A DNA stretch of 64,000 bases from Streptomyces spinoverrucosus (GTDB taxonomy: Bacteria; Actinomycetota; Actinomycetes; Streptomycetales; Streptomycetaceae). How positions within the stretch are numbered: the stretch's first letter is position 1; every line of letters starts with the position of its first letter. Of the stretch, positions 10,599 through 18,744 are shown in pieces. The translations under genes were made by a program, and so were the position numbers. Below the pieces are notes generated by a model that saw only the letters and a list, made by a program, of their open reading frames with translations, was not told the DNA's origin and ran no database searches. The DNA lies in contig NZ_JADPZX010000002.1 in NCBI RefSeq assembly GCF_015712165.1, positions 62,001 to 126,000 of the forward strand, written 5' to 3'.

Positions 10599-10829
10599 AT
10601 GAGCCTCACCATCACCACGCCGCACGCCGAAGCCCCCGCGACCGCGCTGGCACCGCGCGAGCAGGAGACACTGCGACACATCGCCGCAGGACGCACTTAT
10701 CTGCAGACGGCCCGCCACATGGGGCTCTCCAAGCACACCGTCGACGCCTACCTCCGTCGCATCCGCGCCAAGCTGGGCATCAACAGCACGGCGGAACTGA
10801 CCCGCCTGGCCATCTCCCTGGGCCTGTGA
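10599..10829 (+). CDS. Stand-alone LuxR-type HTH regulator
   Basis: Small DNA-binding protein of 76 aa made almost entirely of a LuxR/GerE C-terminal HTH: LAPREQETLRHIAAGRTYLQ, then HMGLSKHTVDAYLRRIRAKLGINSTAELTRLA. No receiver or ligand domain is present. The size matches GerE-like stand-alone regulators. GGAGAG lies 7 nt before the ATG. It follows the SpoIIE phosphatase by 174 bp and converges with the kinase gene. Its activity may depend on partner regulators or dimerisation; targets are unknown. Confidence 0.85.
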   Translation: MSLTITTPHAEAPATALAPREQETLRHIAAGRTYLQTARHMGLSKHTVDAYLRRIRAKLGINSTAELTRLAISLGL

Positions 10830-10892
10830 GGCCTGGCCACCCGGTTTGGCCACTCGGTTCACATCAAGCCGTCCGCCGACGCGCGCAGCGGT

Positions 10893-11894
10893 CTACGGCC
10901 CGCCGGGCGGGCCGCGGAAGACCGGCCGGGCCCAGGCCGGGGGCTCCGGTGGCGGCCAGAGGTTCGCCGAGATTCGGCGAGGCCGGGGGTCCTTCGAGGA
11001 CGGCGCAGGGGCGTGCTGCCCGGTGGCGACGCGCAGCGCCGCCACGAACTCCAGACAGGAGTCGTAACGGTCCTCGGGGACCTTCGCCAGGGCCTTCGCC
11101 ATGACGTCGGCGGCGGCGGGCGCGAGCCCCGGCCGCCTGTCGGTGAGGGGAGGCGGCTGGTCGTACTGGTGCGCCCACAGCAGTGCCACGTCCTCATCAC
11201 GCTCGAAGGGCGGGCAGCCGGCGAGGGTTTCGTAGACGACACAGGCGAGGCTGTAGAGATCGCACCGGCCGTCCACGGGCCGACCGGAGATCTGTTCCGG
11301 CGCCATGTAGTCGAGCGTGCCGACGAACTCGCCCGCCGTGGTGAAGCCACTGAGCGACAGCGACTTCTTCGTCAGTCCGAAGTCCGTGAGGTAGACGTGT
11401 TCGGGGTGATCGCTGTCGGTGCCCGCGGCGACCAGGATGTTGCCGGGCTTGACGTCGCGGTGCACCAGATCGTGCTCATGGGCCGCGTCGAGTGCGGACG
11501 CCACCTGGGCGGCGATGCGCAGGGCGGTCGCGACGGGGAGCGGACCGTCCCGGTCCAGCAGGGCCCTCAGATCGAGACCGGAGACGTAACGCATGGCGAT
11601 GTACAGGACGCCGTCGGTCTCACCGGCTTCGAAGATCGGCACGATGTGCGGGTGGTCGATCGCCGCGGCCACGCGCGACTCGTGGGTGAAGCGGCGTCGG
11701 AAGGTGTCGTCGCGGGCACGCTCCGGGGCGATCAGCTTGAGCGCGACCGTACGGTCCAGGCGCAGGTCCTTCGCACGGTAGACGACGGCCATGCCACCAC
11801 GGCCGAGCACCTGCTCAACCCGGTAGCCCGCGATCTGCTTTCCGACCGGACCGGAGGGCTGCCCCGTGTAGAGGCTCATGTCATTGGCTGTCAT
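10893..11894 (-). CDS. Soluble PknB-type Ser/Thr protein kinase
   Basis: Hanks-type protein kinase of 333 aa. Visible motifs: glycine loop LGRGGMAVVY (about 30-39), catalytic lysine K53 in VALKLI, catalytic loop LVHRDVKPGN, metal-binding LTDFGL, activation-loop end GTLDYMAPEQ and the DLYSLACVVYE helix. After the kinase domain (about residue 280) comes a short Pro/Arg-rich tail. No transmembrane helix or PASTA repeat is seen, so it is probably cytosolic. GGAG stands 9 nt before the ATG at 11894; an in-frame ATG 15 nt later is possible. Divergent from the GH26 gene. Confidence 0.9.
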   Translation of the reverse strand: MTANDMSLYTGQPSGPVGKQIAGYRVEQVLGRGGMAVVYRAKDLRLDRTVALKLIAPERARDDTFRRRFTHESRVAAAIDHPHIVPIFEAGETDGVLYIAMRYVSGLDLRALLDRDGPLPVATALRIAAQVASALDAAHEHDLVHRDVKPGNILVAAGTDSDHPEHVYLTDFGLTKKSLSLSGFTTAGEFVGTLDYMAPEQISGRPVDGRCDLYSLACVVYETLAGCPPFERDEDVALLWAHQYDQPPPLTDRRPGLAPAAADVMAKALAKVPEDRYDSCLEFVAALRVATGQHAPAPSSKDPRPRRISANLWPPPEPPAWARPVFRGPPGGP

Positions 11895-11903
11895 GACGGC
11901 TCC

Positions 11904-11918
11904 GCACCGCTGCGGTGC
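11904..11918. promoter_or_regulatory. Palindrome in kinase 5' leader
   Basis: GCACCGCTGCGGTGC has perfect 7-bp arms around one central base and begins 9 nt upstream of the kinase start codon, next to its ribosome site. It could be a repressor operator or an RNA hairpin that limits translation. Confidence 0.3.
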
Positions 11919-12018
11919 CCGTGGGCGAAACTGCGCCGCTCTTCACTACCTGCGATTCTATCCACCACACGCCACACCCCTGAACTTCTGGATCCGCCCG
12001 CCCCATGGAGGTTGAGTC

Positions 12019-13383
12019 TTGCGCAGACGTACGTTCGTCACCGCCCTCGGCACCGCAGCCGCCGCGTCGGTCGTGCCGGGAGTGGCGCGGGCCGCCGCGC
12101 CGCTCATCGCACCCAGGCTCACGGGCCGCGACCCGGCGGCGTCGCCGAACGCGCGGACGGTGTACGACCACCTGGTGTCACTGGAGAACGCCGCGCGCTC
12201 CGGTAACCGCCCGATGACGATCGTCGGGCAGCACATCGAGACCCAGCAGGAGCTGTACAACGCGAGCTACGGGGACACGGGCGGCACGACGTTCTCCGGC
12301 TACTACTACAAGAAGGCCCGGGACATCACGGGCAAGCTGCCCGGCTTCGTCGAGATCGACCTCGGGCCCGGGTACGGCGCGACCGGCTGGGGAACGTACG
12401 GGGACCGCTCCTACAACCGGCCGCTGGGGCTGCCGACCGGGCAGCGGCAGTGGCAGTACACCGACGACGCCGTCGACCTCGCCTTCGGCGTGTGGAAGGG
12501 GCTGCCGCGCGCGGCGGACGGCACCTACAACCCGGGCGGCACCATGGTCCGGCTCGACGGCACCAGCGCCACCCTCGCCAACGGCGGCGCGGCCGCCGGA
12601 ATCGTGGGCATGAGCTTCCACCAGCCGTACCCCGGCTCCTCGGTGAAGTCCTGGAGCCGGGTCCTCACCCAGGTCGAGGGCGGGCACCCGGGCGGCAACG
12701 CGTCCTACCCGGTGGCGACGCTCACCACCGACCAGGCGTGGTTCGACCGCGTGGTCGACTGGGAGTCGGACACCCCCGAGTACCGGGCGCTCCTGGCGGA
12801 CCTGGGCTTTCTCGCGGCCGCGCTCTCGTACTTCGCCGCGTGGGACGTTCCCGTGCTGCTGCGGCCGTACCACGAGATGAACGGCGGCTGGTTCTGGTGG
12901 GGAGGGAAGACCCCGGCCTCCTACAAGAAGCTGTGGCGGATCACGTACGACTACCTGGTGAAGACGAAGGGCCTGCACAACCTGATCTTCGTCTGGTCGC
13001 CCAACGCCTGGCAGCCGCAGGGGAACGACGTGCCGTGGGACTACTACCCCGGGGCCGGCCTCGTCGACGTCGTCGCCGTCGACGACTACAACCCGGCCGC
13101 CTCGGACCTGACACACGTGTACTACACGGGGCTGGTCGACTACGCGAAGCCGCGGATGCTCGCGGAGACGTTCAACGTGCCGATCACGGCGGGAGGTTCG
13201 AACGCGCTGAGCCGCAGCCCTTGGGTGATCTGGAGCGTCTGGGGCTCCGGGCTGACCAAGACGGAGATCAACGCGAACGCGGATGTGAAGGCCACGTACT
13301 ACGCCACCAACCAGGTGTACACGGGAGGTTCGGGCACCGGGTTCGGGCAGAACTTCGCGTGGGGCTCGATCCACGCCCACTGA
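12019..13383 (+). CDS. Secreted GH26 endo-beta-mannanase-like enzyme
   Basis: Glycoside hydrolase family 26 protein of 454 aa, probably acting on mannan or a related beta-glycan outside the cell. The start is TTG, supported by GGAGG 8 nt upstream. The N-terminus has a twin-arginine-like signal (MRRRTFVTALGTAAAA) with a cleavage region near VARA. The acid/base is likely E286 in RPYHEMNGGWFWW and the nucleophile E383 in MLAETFN, both at expected GH26 positions. No carbohydrate-binding module is fused. Substrate within GH26 is not proven. It converges with the pentapeptide-repeat gene, with only 6 bp between stops. Confidence 0.85.
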   Translation: MRRRTFVTALGTAAAASVVPGVARAAAPLIAPRLTGRDPAASPNARTVYDHLVSLENAARSGNRPMTIVGQHIETQQELYNASYGDTGGTTFSGYYYKKARDITGKLPGFVEIDLGPGYGATGWGTYGDRSYNRPLGLPTGQRQWQYTDDAVDLAFGVWKGLPRAADGTYNPGGTMVRLDGTSATLANGGAAAGIVGMSFHQPYPGSSVKSWSRVLTQVEGGHPGGNASYPVATLTTDQAWFDRVVDWESDTPEYRALLADLGFLAAALSYFAAWDVPVLLRPYHEMNGGWFWWGGKTPASYKKLWRITYDYLVKTKGLHNLIFVWSPNAWQPQGNDVPWDYYPGAGLVDVVAVDDYNPAASDLTHVYYTGLVDYAKPRMLAETFNVPITAGGSNALSRSPWVIWSVWGSGLTKTEINANADVKATYYATNQVYTGGSGTGFGQNFAWGSIHAH

Positions 13384-13389
13384 ACGTGC

Positions 13390-14331
13390 TCAGAACGCCC
13401 CGCCCCGGGACCTGCGGCTGGTGGGCTCCCGGCGGGGTACCGCGCCGCGCTTGCCCTTGGCGTTCCCCTTGCTCCTCTTGGGGGAGGACGAGCCGGGATG
13501 CCAGTGCGAGGGCCGCTCAAGCCCTGCGGGCAGCTTGGTGGCGGCGTCGCCCCTGGCCGCGTTCACCTGCGGCTGGGTGAGGAAAACGCTCCCGGTGAGG
13601 TCGGCGCCGCTCAGATCGGCGCCCCGGAAGTCCGCCCCGATCAGTTCGGCCCACCGCAGGTCGGCGTTCTGGAGGTCGGCCCCGATGAGGTAGGCCCCGC
13701 GCAGGTTGGCGCCCCGCAGGTCGGCCCCGCGCAGCTTCGCGCCCATGAGGTCGGCTCCCCGGTGGTCGGCCCTGCGTCCGCGGACCTGGGCACGCACCAA
13801 CTCGCCGGCCCGCAGCAGCAGTTCGTTGACCTCGCCGCGCAGCGCCGGGACATCCAGTGCGGCAAGCTCTTCGGGACGGACCTCGGTGAGGCGCCGGATC
13901 TCGTCCCGCGCCTTGGCCAGCTGGTCGCGCATCGAGCGCGCCGCCCGCTGGGCGAGCGCGTCCGTCAGGTACCAGAGCAGTTCGTGGAGCCCGCGCATGA
14001 CACCGAACACGTCGAACATCTGCCGGGCGGTGTCAGGGGCGCCGCGCCAGTCGCGACCGGCGAAGGTGAGCTGGGAGACCTTCTGCCCGGCGCCGAAGCA
14101 GTCGAAGACGGTGCAGCCGGAGAAGCCGTTGTCCCGCAGGCGAGTGTGGATGCCGCAGCGGAAGTCCTCCTGGAGGTTCGGGCACGGCGTGCCGGCATTC
14201 TTGTCCATCGCGAAGTCCGCCGACGCGGTGAACGGGAGCGCCACACAGCACAGGCCGAAGCAGTTCGCACAGTCGGCCCGCAGGCCGGAGCGGCCGTCCT
14301 GGGCGGAGGCGGCCTGAGGCTTCTGGGACAC
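13390..14331 (-). CDS. Pentapeptide-repeat protein with N-terminal Cys cluster
   Basis: Protein of 313 aa with two recognisable parts. Residues about 15-70 hold a cysteine-rich segment (CANCFGLCC, TPCPNL, FRCGIH, GCTVFDCFGAG) that could bind zinc or an iron-sulfur centre. Residues about 195-255 are A(D/N)LxG pentapeptide repeats forming a predicted right-handed beta-helix. A helical region separates them. The C-terminus is basic (Lys/Arg/Ser-rich). Start is GTG at 14331 (VSQKPQAAS) with AGGAG 10 nt upstream. DNA-gyrase protection is known for some pentapeptide proteins, but nothing here shows it. It follows the DinB-like gene by 35 bp and may be co-transcribed. Confidence 0.75.
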   Translation of the reverse strand: MSQKPQAASAQDGRSGLRADCANCFGLCCVALPFTASADFAMDKNAGTPCPNLQEDFRCGIHTRLRDNGFSGCTVFDCFGAGQKVSQLTFAGRDWRGAPDTARQMFDVFGVMRGLHELLWYLTDALAQRAARSMRDQLAKARDEIRRLTEVRPEELAALDVPALRGEVNELLLRAGELVRAQVRGRRADHRGADLMGAKLRGADLRGANLRGAYLIGADLQNADLRWAELIGADFRGADLSGADLTGSVFLTQPQVNAARGDAATKLPAGLERPSHWHPGSSSPKRSKGNAKGKRGAVPRREPTSRRSRGGAF

Positions 14332-14366
14332 CGTGCACGAACTCCTGTCGAAAAGGCGGTGATCAG

Positions 14367-14987
14367 TCAGTGCGGTTGGGCACGGTAGAGGTCGCGGAGC
14401 AGGGCGACCTCGGCCCCGTGGTGCAGCAGTTCCTGGTTGACCCACCACACGATGTCGATGAACGGCTCCTCCGAGTCGCTGCCGTGCGGGTAGGTGCAGT
14501 ACCCCACGGTGTCGAGTGCGGCGTCGTCAGCGCTCAGCAGCGCCTTGCGCCAGGCTTCGGCACCGGCGTCGAAGGCCGCGATCGCCCCTGCGGCGTCTGC
14601 GCGGACGGGATAGTCGTCCCGGGTCAGCGCGTGACCGCCGGCGGTGTGGTCGGCGCGCAGGGTCAGCATCTCGCTGAGGTGGCTCAAGCGCCACGCGATG
14701 GTGGTGAAGGGCGGCGGCCACGGGTGCGGGTAGGAGGCGGCGTCGCGTCCCCAGTCGCCGGTGCCGGCGAGGAGCGTCGCGCGCGGACCCGGCCCGTCCA
14801 CGCGTCGCCGTACCGACCAGCAGCCGGGTACCGGTTCCCAGAGGTATTCCTCGTCGGTCATGGGGCCGACCTTGGTGTCCGTCCCGTCGCCGCTGTCCAT
14901 GACCGGCCCTGTCATGCGGTCGGTGAGGCGCTCGCGCGCGAAGTCGAACTGCTCCAGCAGCGGAACCAGGCGGGACGGTACCGTCAT
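14367..14987 (-). CDS. DinB-like protein
   Basis: Protein of 206 aa of the DinB/YfiT-like four-helix superfamily, which includes thiol-dependent transferases and metal-binding proteins. It has LLEQFDFARERLTDRM at the start, TTIAWRLSHLSEMLTLRADH with a conserved His near the middle, and WWVNQELLHHGAEVALLRDL at the end. The three His positions agree with the usual metal triad. AGGAGCG precedes the ATG at 14987. Substrate unknown; some relatives use mycothiol. Confidence 0.75.
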   Translation of the reverse strand: MTVPSRLVPLLEQFDFARERLTDRMTGPVMDSGDGTDTKVGPMTDEEYLWEPVPGCWSVRRRVDGPGPRATLLAGTGDWGRDAASYPHPWPPPFTTIAWRLSHLSEMLTLRADHTAGGHALTRDDYPVRADAAGAIAAFDAGAEAWRKALLSADDAALDTVGYCTYPHGSDSEEPFIDIVWWVNQELLHHGAEVALLRDLYRAQPH

Positions 14988-15097
14988 CGAACGCTCCTGT
15001 GTCGAACGGGTCCGGGCGAATGCGCCATCCTGGCACAGCCGCCGCCACAACCGCGTCTGATTTTCCGCGCCCTCACCAAGGCCCGAGTGGCTCGGTT

Positions 15098-15775
15098 TCA
15101 GGCCTCGTCGGTGCGCGTCAGGTCGCGGACCGCCGAGTCCAGGTGCGCGTCGACGGCGTCCAGCAGGGCCCGCTCGTCGTCGCCCTGGATCAGGGCCAGC
15201 AGGTGCTGGTGCTCGGCGACGAGCAGGCTCTGTTCCGGGTAGAAGTCCATCAGGCCGGCCAGACAGATCCGGGTCTCGGCGAGCAGGGTGGTGAACATCT
15301 TGCTGAGCCGCGGGCTCTCGGCGGCGTCGACGAGCGCGCTGTGGAAGGCCAGGTCCTGTTCGGCGATGAGGCGGCTGTCGCCTCGCCCGGCCAGGGACCT
15401 CATCTCCTCGACCACGGCGGCGAGCCGGTCCAGGTGCGTCTGGGACTTGCCGCGGTGCAGCAGGGTGGCCGCCTCGCGCTCGATCGCGCGCCGTGCGGTG
15501 TAGATGTCGGTGATGTCCGCGGCGTCGAGTTCGACGACGAACACGCCCCGGTTGGGGATGTTGGTCAGAAGCCCCTCCTGGACGAGGCGCTGCAACGCCT
15601 CGCGGACCGGGCCGCGGCTGACGCCGAGGCGGGTCGCGAGCTGCGGCTCGACCATCCGGCTGCCCGGTGCGAAGGCGCCGGAGACGATCTGCTCGCGCAG
15701 CCGGTCGGCGATGATCTCGGGGGTGGTGCGCGGCTTGACGGGGGTGAGCTCGTCGAGTCCCGGCTGCTGCGACAC
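15098..15775 (-). CDS. GntR/FadR-family regulator of the gabTD-like operon
   Basis: Repressor of 225 aa. The N-terminal winged helix covers about residues 18-80 (IIADRLREQIVSGAFAPGSR, LGVSRGPVREALQRLVQEGL). A C-terminal FCD domain follows, with metal-binding type residues in EQDLAFHSALVDAA and VAEHQHLLALI. The GTG start at 15775 (VSQQPGLDE) has an AGGGGATCAGGG stretch upstream. It is the third gene after gabT-like and gabD-like genes on the same strand, 74 bp from the latter, and probably responds to a substrate or product of that pathway. Confidence 0.88.
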   Translation of the reverse strand: MSQQPGLDELTPVKPRTTPEIIADRLREQIVSGAFAPGSRMVEPQLATRLGVSRGPVREALQRLVQEGLLTNIPNRGVFVVELDAADITDIYTARRAIEREAATLLHRGKSQTHLDRLAAVVEEMRSLAGRGDSRLIAEQDLAFHSALVDAAESPRLSKMFTTLLAETRICLAGLMDFYPEQSLLVAEHQHLLALIQGDDERALLDAVDAHLDSAVRDLTRTDEA

Positions 15776-15849
15776 TGTCCCTGATCCCCTTCGCGGATGA
15801 GCTGCCTGCGGTGTCCTCACCGCCCCGGCGTACGAGGGACCCAAGGTAC

Positions 15850-17328
15850 TCACGACGCCGGTCTGTCCCGCACCGGTGTGGCGATGTACTTGTACTCGAG
15901 GAACTCCTCGATGCCGACACGGCCGCCTTCGCGGCCCAGCCCGGACTGCTTGACGCCGCCGAACGGGGCGGCCGGGTTGGACACCAGACCGGTGTTGAGG
16001 CCGACCATACCCACTTCCAGGCGCTCGCTGACGTCCAGGGCACGGTCCACGTCCCGGGTGTAGACGTAGCCGACGAGCCCCCAGTCGGTGTCGTTGGCGA
16101 GGCGGATCACCTCGTCCTCGTCGTCGAAGGCGATCACGGGCGCGACGGGACCGAAGATCTCCGTGGTCAGCATGTCGCTGTCGCCGCTGACCTGGGACAG
16201 CACGGTCGGCGGGTAGAAGTGCCCGGCGTCCTGGGGCGCCGTTCCGGCGGCGACGACCTTGGCGCCTTTGGCGACCGCGTCCTCGACGAGGGCGGTGACC
16301 TTCTGCTTGGCGGCGGCGTCGATGAGCGGACCGACCTGCACGCCCTCGCTGGTGCCGGGGCCGACGGTGAGGGCGGCCATGCGTGAGGCCAGGCGCTCGG
16401 CGAACTCGTCTGCCACGGAGCGGTGGACGTACAGACGGTTGGCCGCCGTGCATGCCTCGCCCATGTTGCGCATCTTCGCCGTCGTCGCGCCGTCGACGGC
16501 CGCGTCGAGGTCGGCGTCCTCGAAGACGATGAAGGGGGCGTTGCCGCCCAGCTCCATCGACGTACGGATCACCGTGTCCGAGCACTGGGACAGCAGCAGC
16601 CGGCCGACGGCGGTGGAGCCGGTGAACGACAGCTTGCGGATGCTGCCGCCGCGCAGGGCGGGCTCGACGACCTCACCGGCGCGCGTGGTGGTGACGACGT
16701 TGAGGACGCCGTCGGGCAGTACCGCTTCCTGGAGGAGGGCGGCCAGGGCGAGGCTGGACAGCGGGGTCTGCGGGGCGGGCTTGAGGACCATGGTGCAGCC
16801 CGCGGCGACGGCCGGGCCGATCTTGCGGGTGCCCATGGCCAGCGGGAAGTTCCACGGGGTGATGAGCATGCAGGGGCCGACCGGCTGACGCATCACCATG
16901 ATCCGGTTGCGGCCGTCCGGCGTGGTCGTCATGCCGCCGTCGATCCGGACGGCCTCCTCGGAGAACCAGCGGAAGAACTCGGCGGCGTAGGCCACCTCAC
17001 CGCGCGCCTCGGCGAGCGGCTTGCCCATCTCCAGGGTCATCAGCAGGGCCAGGTCGTCGGTGCGCTCCACCATCAACTCGTGGGCACGGCGCAGGATCTC
17101 GCCGCGTACGCGCGGTGGGGTGCGCGCCCAGGTGGCCTGCGCGGCCACCGCCGCCTCGACGGCGCGGGCGCTGTCGGCGGCGCCGCCGTCGGCGATCCGG
17201 CACAGTTCTGTGCCCGTGGCGGGGTTCTCCACCCCGAAGTCACGGCCGTCGGCCGCAGCTGTCCACTGGCCGTTGATGAACAGCTGTCGTGGGACGCCGG
17301 CGATGACGTCGGTCTTGGTTTCGGTCAT
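15850..17328 (-). CDS. gabD: NAD(P)-dependent succinate-semialdehyde dehydrogenase-like
   Basis: Aldehyde dehydrogenase of 492 aa, closest in pattern to succinate-semialdehyde dehydrogenases. It carries the TPWNFPLAM block, the Glu motif MELGGNAP, the catalytic cysteine block GEACTAANR and the C-terminal PFGGVKQSGLGREGG. It would oxidise the semialdehyde formed by the adjacent aminotransferase (17370-18647) to the acid, for example succinate semialdehyde to succinate. A paralogue lies at 39666-41150. The exact aldehyde is inferred from the neighbour. Confidence 0.85.
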   Translation of the reverse strand: MTETKTDVIAGVPRQLFINGQWTAAADGRDFGVENPATGTELCRIADGGAADSARAVEAAVAAQATWARTPPRVRGEILRRAHELMVERTDDLALLMTLEMGKPLAEARGEVAYAAEFFRWFSEEAVRIDGGMTTTPDGRNRIMVMRQPVGPCMLITPWNFPLAMGTRKIGPAVAAGCTMVLKPAPQTPLSSLALAALLQEAVLPDGVLNVVTTTRAGEVVEPALRGGSIRKLSFTGSTAVGRLLLSQCSDTVIRTSMELGGNAPFIVFEDADLDAAVDGATTAKMRNMGEACTAANRLYVHRSVADEFAERLASRMAALTVGPGTSEGVQVGPLIDAAAKQKVTALVEDAVAKGAKVVAAGTAPQDAGHFYPPTVLSQVSGDSDMLTTEIFGPVAPVIAFDDEDEVIRLANDTDWGLVGYVYTRDVDRALDVSERLEVGMVGLNTGLVSNPAAPFGGVKQSGLGREGGRVGIEEFLEYKYIATPVRDRPAS

Positions 17329-17369
17329 GTCGATTCTCCAAGCCGGTTACGCGGAGGAGTGCGTGCGGG

Positions 17370-18647
17370 TCATGACGTGGCGGCCGTACCCGCGTCGACA
17401 GCGGCGCGCCAGGCGCGCAGTCCCTCGTCGACGGCCGCTTCGTCGATGACCAGGGCCGGGATCATCCGCACCACGTTGTTCCACGGACCGCACAGCAACA
17501 GCAGCAGACCTTCGGCGACGGCTGCCTGCTGGACCCGGGCGGCGGTGGCGGGGTCGGGGGAACCGTCGGCGGTGACGAACTCACTGGCGAGCATCAGGCC
17601 CAGGCCGCGCACGTCGGCGATTGCGGGCGTGGTGCGGGCGACGTCCTCCAGGCCCGCGCGCAGCCGCCGGCCCATGGCGTCCGCGTTCTCCACGAGTTTC
17701 TCGTCGCGGATGACGTCGAGCGTGGCGACGGCGGCCGCGCAGGCGACCGCGTTGCCGCCGTAGGTGCCGCCCTGGGAGCCGGGGTGGGCCTTGCTCATCA
17801 GGTCCTGGGACGCGGCGATGCCGGACAGGGGGAACCCGCTGGCCAGGCCCTTGGCGATGGTGATGATGTCCGGGCGGACGTCGTCGGCGTGGTCGTGGCC
17901 CCAGAAACGGCCGGTGCGGCCGAACCCGGTCTGGATCTCGTCCATCACGAGCACGATGCCGTGCCGGTCGGCGCGCTCGCGCAGCCCGCGCAGGAAGGCC
18001 GGGTCGGCCGGGACGTAGCCGCCTTCGCCGAGGACGGGCTCGACCACGAAGGCCGCCGTCTCCTGCGGGGCGGTGACGGTCTGCAGCAGGTAGTCCAACT
18101 CGCTCAGCGCGAAGCGCGTCGCGGTCTCCTGGTCCCATCCGTAGCGGAAGGCGGTGGGGAACGGGGCGACGGCGACGCCCGACATCAGCGGGGAGAACCC
18201 GGAACGGAAGCGCGTCCCGGACGTGGTCATCGAGGCGGCCGCGACGGTACGGCCGTGGAAGCCGCCCTGGAAGACAACGATGTTCGGGCGCCCGGTGGCC
18301 TGGCGGGCCAGCCGCAGCGCCGCCTCGACGGCCTCGCTGCCGGAGTTGGCGAAGAACAGGCTGTCCAGACCGGCTGGCAGCACGTCCCCGAGCCGCTCGA
18401 CGAGTTGCCGCAGCGGTGGGTGCAGCACCGTCGTGTACTGACCGTGGATGAGCTTGCCGACCTGCTCCTGCGCGGCGGCGACGACGCGCGGGTGGCAGTG
18501 CCCGGTGCTGGTGACGCCGATGCCGGCGGTGAAGTCCAGGTAGCGACGGCCGTCGGTGCCGTGGACGTGGACGCCTTCACCGCGCTCGACGGTGACGGGG
18601 GTGGCTTGGCGCAGGTGCGGGGAAAGGCTGCAACGCGTCTCGCTCAT
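17370..18647 (-). CDS. gabT: 4-aminobutyrate aminotransferase-like enzyme
   Basis: Class III PLP aminotransferase of 425 aa that moves an omega-amino group to 2-oxoglutarate. Key blocks: GIGVTSTGHCHPRV, FFANSGSEAVEAALRLAR, FVVEPVLGEGGYV, the PLP-aspartate in MDEIQTGFGRTG and the Schiff-base lysine in IITIAKGLASGFPLSG. ATG at 18647 is preceded by GGAGAAAG; an upstream in-frame ATG lacks this. It starts 97 bp after the SbnA-like gene ends, on the same strand, so read-through from the NRPS operon is possible. Omega-amino substrates other than GABA, such as diamino acids or beta-alanine, cannot be excluded. Confidence 0.83.
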   Translation of the reverse strand: MSETRCSLSPHLRQATPVTVERGEGVHVHGTDGRRYLDFTAGIGVTSTGHCHPRVVAAAQEQVGKLIHGQYTTVLHPPLRQLVERLGDVLPAGLDSLFFANSGSEAVEAALRLARQATGRPNIVVFQGGFHGRTVAAASMTTSGTRFRSGFSPLMSGVAVAPFPTAFRYGWDQETATRFALSELDYLLQTVTAPQETAAFVVEPVLGEGGYVPADPAFLRGLRERADRHGIVLVMDEIQTGFGRTGRFWGHDHADDVRPDIITIAKGLASGFPLSGIAASQDLMSKAHPGSQGGTYGGNAVACAAAVATLDVIRDEKLVENADAMGRRLRAGLEDVARTTPAIADVRGLGLMLASEFVTADGSPDPATAARVQQAAVAEGLLLLLCGPWNNVVRMIPALVIDEAAVDEGLRAWRAAVDAGTAATS

Positions 18648-18744
18648 TGTTCTTTCTCCAGATTCACAGGCCGGAGCCGGGGCTGTGTCTGCAGCATGAA
18701 CACGAGCGGCGAGCACTGTCAACAGTAGGATTGTCTACGATTTC

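Noticed and set aside
10830..10892. Possible terminator between the LuxR HTH and kinase genes
   Set aside because: Only a 4-bp GGCC repeat is present; too weak to call.
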